Part shown: piece by piece, positions 61,518 to 64,000 of the stretch | How positions within the stretch are numbered: the first letter of the stretch is position 1 | Layout: every line of letters starts with the position of its first letter | DNA from: Bacillota bacterium | GTDB taxonomy: Bacteria; Bacillota; Clostridia; TANB77; CAG-465 | Direction of reading: 5' to 3' | Length of the DNA: 64,000 nucleotides | NCBI GenBank assembly: GCA_023460515.1 | Contig: JAEWPS010000018.1 | Location: forward strand, 133,800-197,799 | The notes under the pieces: model-generated | Told to the model about the DNA's origin: nothing | Database searches by the model: none | What the model saw: the letters and a program-made list of their open reading frames with translations, nothing else | Made by a program: the position numbers and the translations under genes

Positions 61518-64000
61518 TTAGTCTATTAATTTTATTTCATATAATTTATTACTAGTGTGGGTTACATTATACAATATCCATCTGGTTTTTATTGGTATAT
61601 TATATATTTCATCAAATGTTCCACTATTCCTCGTAACCATACTTATTTCATTTTTATTTTCATCTAAAAACCTTAAATATAATATAACTCCATTTCCTGC
61701 TGAATACCATTTTACCCTTATATTTTTACCTTGCGCGCTTGAATCGACTAACATATATTCGTTACCTGTTCCTACAAAAAATGTACTATAATTATTATCA
61801 TATGCTTGCATTTTTATTGCATCCAATACATTTGATGTATAGCTTGATGTTAACCTTGTTTCAATTCCATACTGATCTATTCCCTTTGCATAAATAGTTT
61901 GGCCGTGATTTACTTTTATTGGTTGATCATTATAATTCAACCAATCACCTATTGTCCCTATTTTGTATAATCTTTGCACACTTGTTGGAAAATAATTAAT
62001 TTTCACCATTTTATATGGTTCATTTATTGCTTTTGTTGGATCTACCGCTAAAGTCATATAGCCATTTGTAGAAGTAAATGTTGGTTCATTACTTGGTTGT
62101 ATTTCGTAAAGTTTATTACTAGTATGAGTTACATTATACAATATCCATTTAGTGTTTAAGGGTACATTATATATTTCATCAAATGTTCCACTATTTCTTG
62201 TAACCATACTTATTTCATTTTTATTCTCATCTAAGAATCTTAAATATAATAAAACTCCATTTCCCGCTGAATACCATTTTACCCTTATATTTTTACCTTG
62301 CATACTTGAATCAACTATCATATATTCATTACCTGTTCCAGCGAAAAATGTACTATCATTGCCATCGTAAGCTTCATATTTTATTGCATTTAACACATTC
62401 GCAGTATAACTTGATACTATCCTAGTTTCATTTCCATATCGATCTATACCTTTTGCATATATTGTTTGACCGTGATTTACTTTTATTGGCTGATCATTAT
62501 AATTCAACCAATCACCTGTACTACCTATTCTATATAATCTTTGAATAACAGTAGAAAAATAATTTACAGTTACCATCTGATATGGTTCCTTTATTGCTTT
62601 TGTAGAATCTGCCGTTAGAGTCATATATCCATTTTTAGAAGTAAATGTTGGTTCATTACTTGGTTGTATTTCATATAAATTATTACTAGTATGAGTTACA
62701 TTATACAATATCCATTTAGTTTTTAAGGGTACACTATATATTTCATCAAATGTTCCACTATTTCTTGTAACCATACTTATTTCATTTTTATTTTCATCTA
62801 AGAATCTTAAATATAACAAAACTCCATTTCCTGCTGAATACCATTTTACCCTTATACTTTTACCTTGCATACTTGAATCAACCAGCATGTATTCATTACC
62901 CGTTCCGCTAAAAAATGTACTGTCATTACTATCATATGCTTGTATTTTTATTGCATCTATTGGCATAGCAATTGTCTTACTTATAATTGTTTCTAATCCA
63001 CTAGACTTTTTTACACTTTTTGCTACTATCGTTCCACTTGCCATATCAAATTGTCCACTATAACCTATCCATGTAACGCCATTATCAACGCTGTAATAAT
63101 TATCTATATCTGTTCTTGTATCATATGTTATTGTAGTTGTTGAATCGAATTTTGCTCCATATTCATAAAGAGTTGCATAATTAGAATTAGAATTAATCAC
63201 TGGTACTTTAGGTTTATCTAAATCTAAACTTAAAACTTTCTTTTGTACTGTAACTTCATTTCCTGCACTATCTTTTCCTTTTGCATATATTGTTACCGTT
63301 CCATCTGCATTTTGCCAGTTATTTGCTAGTATTGTATACGAAGAGATTGCAAATTTATTTGTATATGTACTCCAAGTTGCATTACTTGTTCCTACTCTAT
63401 ATTGCTTTATTGTTGAATCTCCATAATTTATTGTTACATTTGCAGTTAACCCTACTGTAGTTTCTGGACTTACTTGTATATCTATAACTGGTGCTGTTAA
63501 ATCTACATTTGTTACATTTAATGTATATACTTGTTTGTTTCCAACCCCATCTTCTGCATAGAATGTATAATAACCATTACTTGTTATATTTACTATACTA
63601 TCGTTTGCTATTTCAGTTCCAGAGTTTGTAAAGTAACTTTCACCTTGAGTGCCAGGTGCCCATTTTACTTTTCCTACTCCTACATCATCTGTTACACTTA
63701 CTTTAACTGCTACTTTTTGCTGTGCAGCAACCAAATCTGCTGTAAGTTTTATTACAGGTTGGTTTTCATCTATATTAACTACTTTTTTCATTGCTTCAGC
63801 AGTCCATACTTCTGTATCATCCATACCTTTTGCATATATTACTGAGTTATTTCTATCTATTGTTATAGGTACTGTATAATCTGTCCAGTCTGTTTTTATA
63901 CTTCCATCTGGATTTACTACTTTATATTGTTTTGTTACTAAATTTGGATTATACACTATATTTGCTGTTACTCTAATTGCTGCTTCTGTTGGAGTTACTA
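61518..64000 (-). CDS. Giant repeat surface protein C (5' end outside window)
   Basis: The 3' ~827 codons of a surface protein; the start is beyond the right edge. The upstream half has Ig-like modules (NPDGSIKTDWTDYTVPITID, TIYAKG.D..GNE). The last half holds three copies of a unit: FFSGTGNEYMLVDSSMQGK, IRVKWYSAGNGVLLYLRFLD, NKNEISMVTRNSGTFDEIY, then an Ig-like part (QPIKVNHGQTIYAKGIDRYG). Successive copies are exactly 567 bases (189 codons) apart; the last copy is cut short at KLID. No sorting signal at the C terminus. Related in style to surface proteins A and B. Confidence 0.85.
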   Translation of the reverse strand, partial: VTPTEAAIRVTANIVYNPNLVTKQYKVVNPDGSIKTDWTDYTVPITIDRNNSVIYAKGMDDTEVWTAEAMKKVVNIDENQPVIKLTADLVAAQQKVAVKVSVTDDVGVGKVKWAPGTQGESYFTNSGTEIANDSIVNITSNGYYTFYAEDGVGNKQVYTLNVTNVDLTAPVIDIQVSPETTVGLTANVTINYGDSTIKQYRVGTSNATWSTYTNKFAISSYTILANNWQNADGTVTIYAKGKDSAGNEVTVQKKVLSLDLDKPKVPVINSNSNYATLYEYGAKFDSTTTITYDTRTDIDNYYSVDNGVTWIGYSGQFDMASGTIVAKSVKKSSGLETIISKTIAMPIDAIKIQAYDSNDSTFFSGTGNEYMLVDSSMQGKSIRVKWYSAGNGVLLYLRFLDENKNEISMVTRNSGTFDEIYSVPLKTKWILYNVTHTSNNLYEIQPSNEPTFTSKNGYMTLTADSTKAIKEPYQMVTVNYFSTVIQRLYRIGSTGDWLNYNDQPIKVNHGQTIYAKGIDRYGNETRIVSSYTANVLNAIKYEAYDGNDSTFFAGTGNEYMIVDSSMQGKNIRVKWYSAGNGVLLYLRFLDENKNEISMVTRNSGTFDEIYNVPLNTKWILYNVTHTSNKLYEIQPSNEPTFTSTNGYMTLAVDPTKAINEPYKMVKINYFPTSVQRLYKIGTIGDWLNYNDQPIKVNHGQTIYAKGIDQYGIETRLTSSYTSNVLDAIKMQAYDNNYSTFFVGTGNEYMLVDSSAQGKNIRVKWYSAGNGVILYLRFLDENKNEISMVTRNSGTFDEIYNIPIKTRWILYNVTHTSNKLYEIKLID
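61520..62980 (-). repeat. Direct repeat, 567-bp period, three copies (last partial)
   Basis: The string AAATGTTCCACTATT recurs at plus-strand 61614, 62181 and 62748 (567-base steps, 61614 with one change), inside highly similar flanks. It encodes a 189-residue unit. Confidence 0.9.

Noticed and set aside
61520..63000. Regular repeats as a possible CRISPR array
   Set aside because: The period is 567 bases, in frame and coding; there are no short palindromic repeats with unique spacers.

Overview
The window is AT-rich DNA with strong Shine-Dalgarno sites, U-tailed hairpin terminators and consensus TTGACA-17-TATAAT promoters. Sporulation-linked genes are present (a Spo0E-like phosphatase, dipicolinate synthase subunit B, a spore-type ferritin-like protein). 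Together with arsenite and cadmium/zinc resistance, LexA and formate-tetrahydrofolate ligase, this points to a spore-forming Bacillota, most likely a Clostridia member. Species cannot be read from the sequence. Most genes lie on the minus strand, suggesting it is the leading strand here; plus-strand genes are a few singletons, the tRNA and the block 48535-51223. No gene-free gap is clearly longer than about 300 bases.

Layout. 1-7.6 kb: a truncated DUF1287 protein, lactaldehyde reductase, a membrane-anchored hypothetical, an ABC-2 exporter operon, an RsiV-like DUF4163/DUF3298 protein with a damaged-looking start, tRNA-Met and an alpha/beta hydrolase. 7.9-15 kb: a protein consisting only of a GreA C-terminal-like domain, an HD-GYP protein, small unknown proteins, a CCA-adding enzyme, an FAD dehydrogenase and a methyltransferase. 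15-18.7 kb: a pilin-anchored RCC1 protein whose 14 repeats look like a duplicated seven-bladed propeller, a Spo0E-like protein and a ferritin-like protein. 18.7-24.6 kb: arsRDA, spoVFB, lexA and a class A PBP. 24.7-33.5 kb: two tandem paralogous giant surface proteins with pilin-like N termini and glycine-rich C termini; one carries a single-base frameshift. 33.6-48.4 kb: pfkA-ydbC-der, exonuclease III, cadCA, fhs, an MFS pump, mgtA, a small two-gene membrane cassette and rlmD. 48.5-51.2 kb: overlapping micro-genes, dapA and ttcA. 51.3-61.3 kb: argS with an RNHCP gene, DUF2207/LemA, and the operon rpoZ, cytidylate-kinase-like, phosphomannomutase, priA. 61.5-64 kb: the 3' part of a third surface protein containing an exact 567-bp repeat.

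The most distinctive material is cell-surface and regulatory. Three proteins share a prepilin-like N terminus but carry RCC1 or Ig/glycine-rich ectodomains, and no pilus assembly gene is visible. Metal-responsive regulators sit at palindromic operators, LexA has a box on its own -35, a hairpin buries the ribosome binding site of the ferritin-like gene, and a terminator lies inside the coding sequence of the Spo0E-like gene. A TM protein with a 38-residue Pro/Lys-rich partner (46177-46879) is the best candidate for an undescribed small system.
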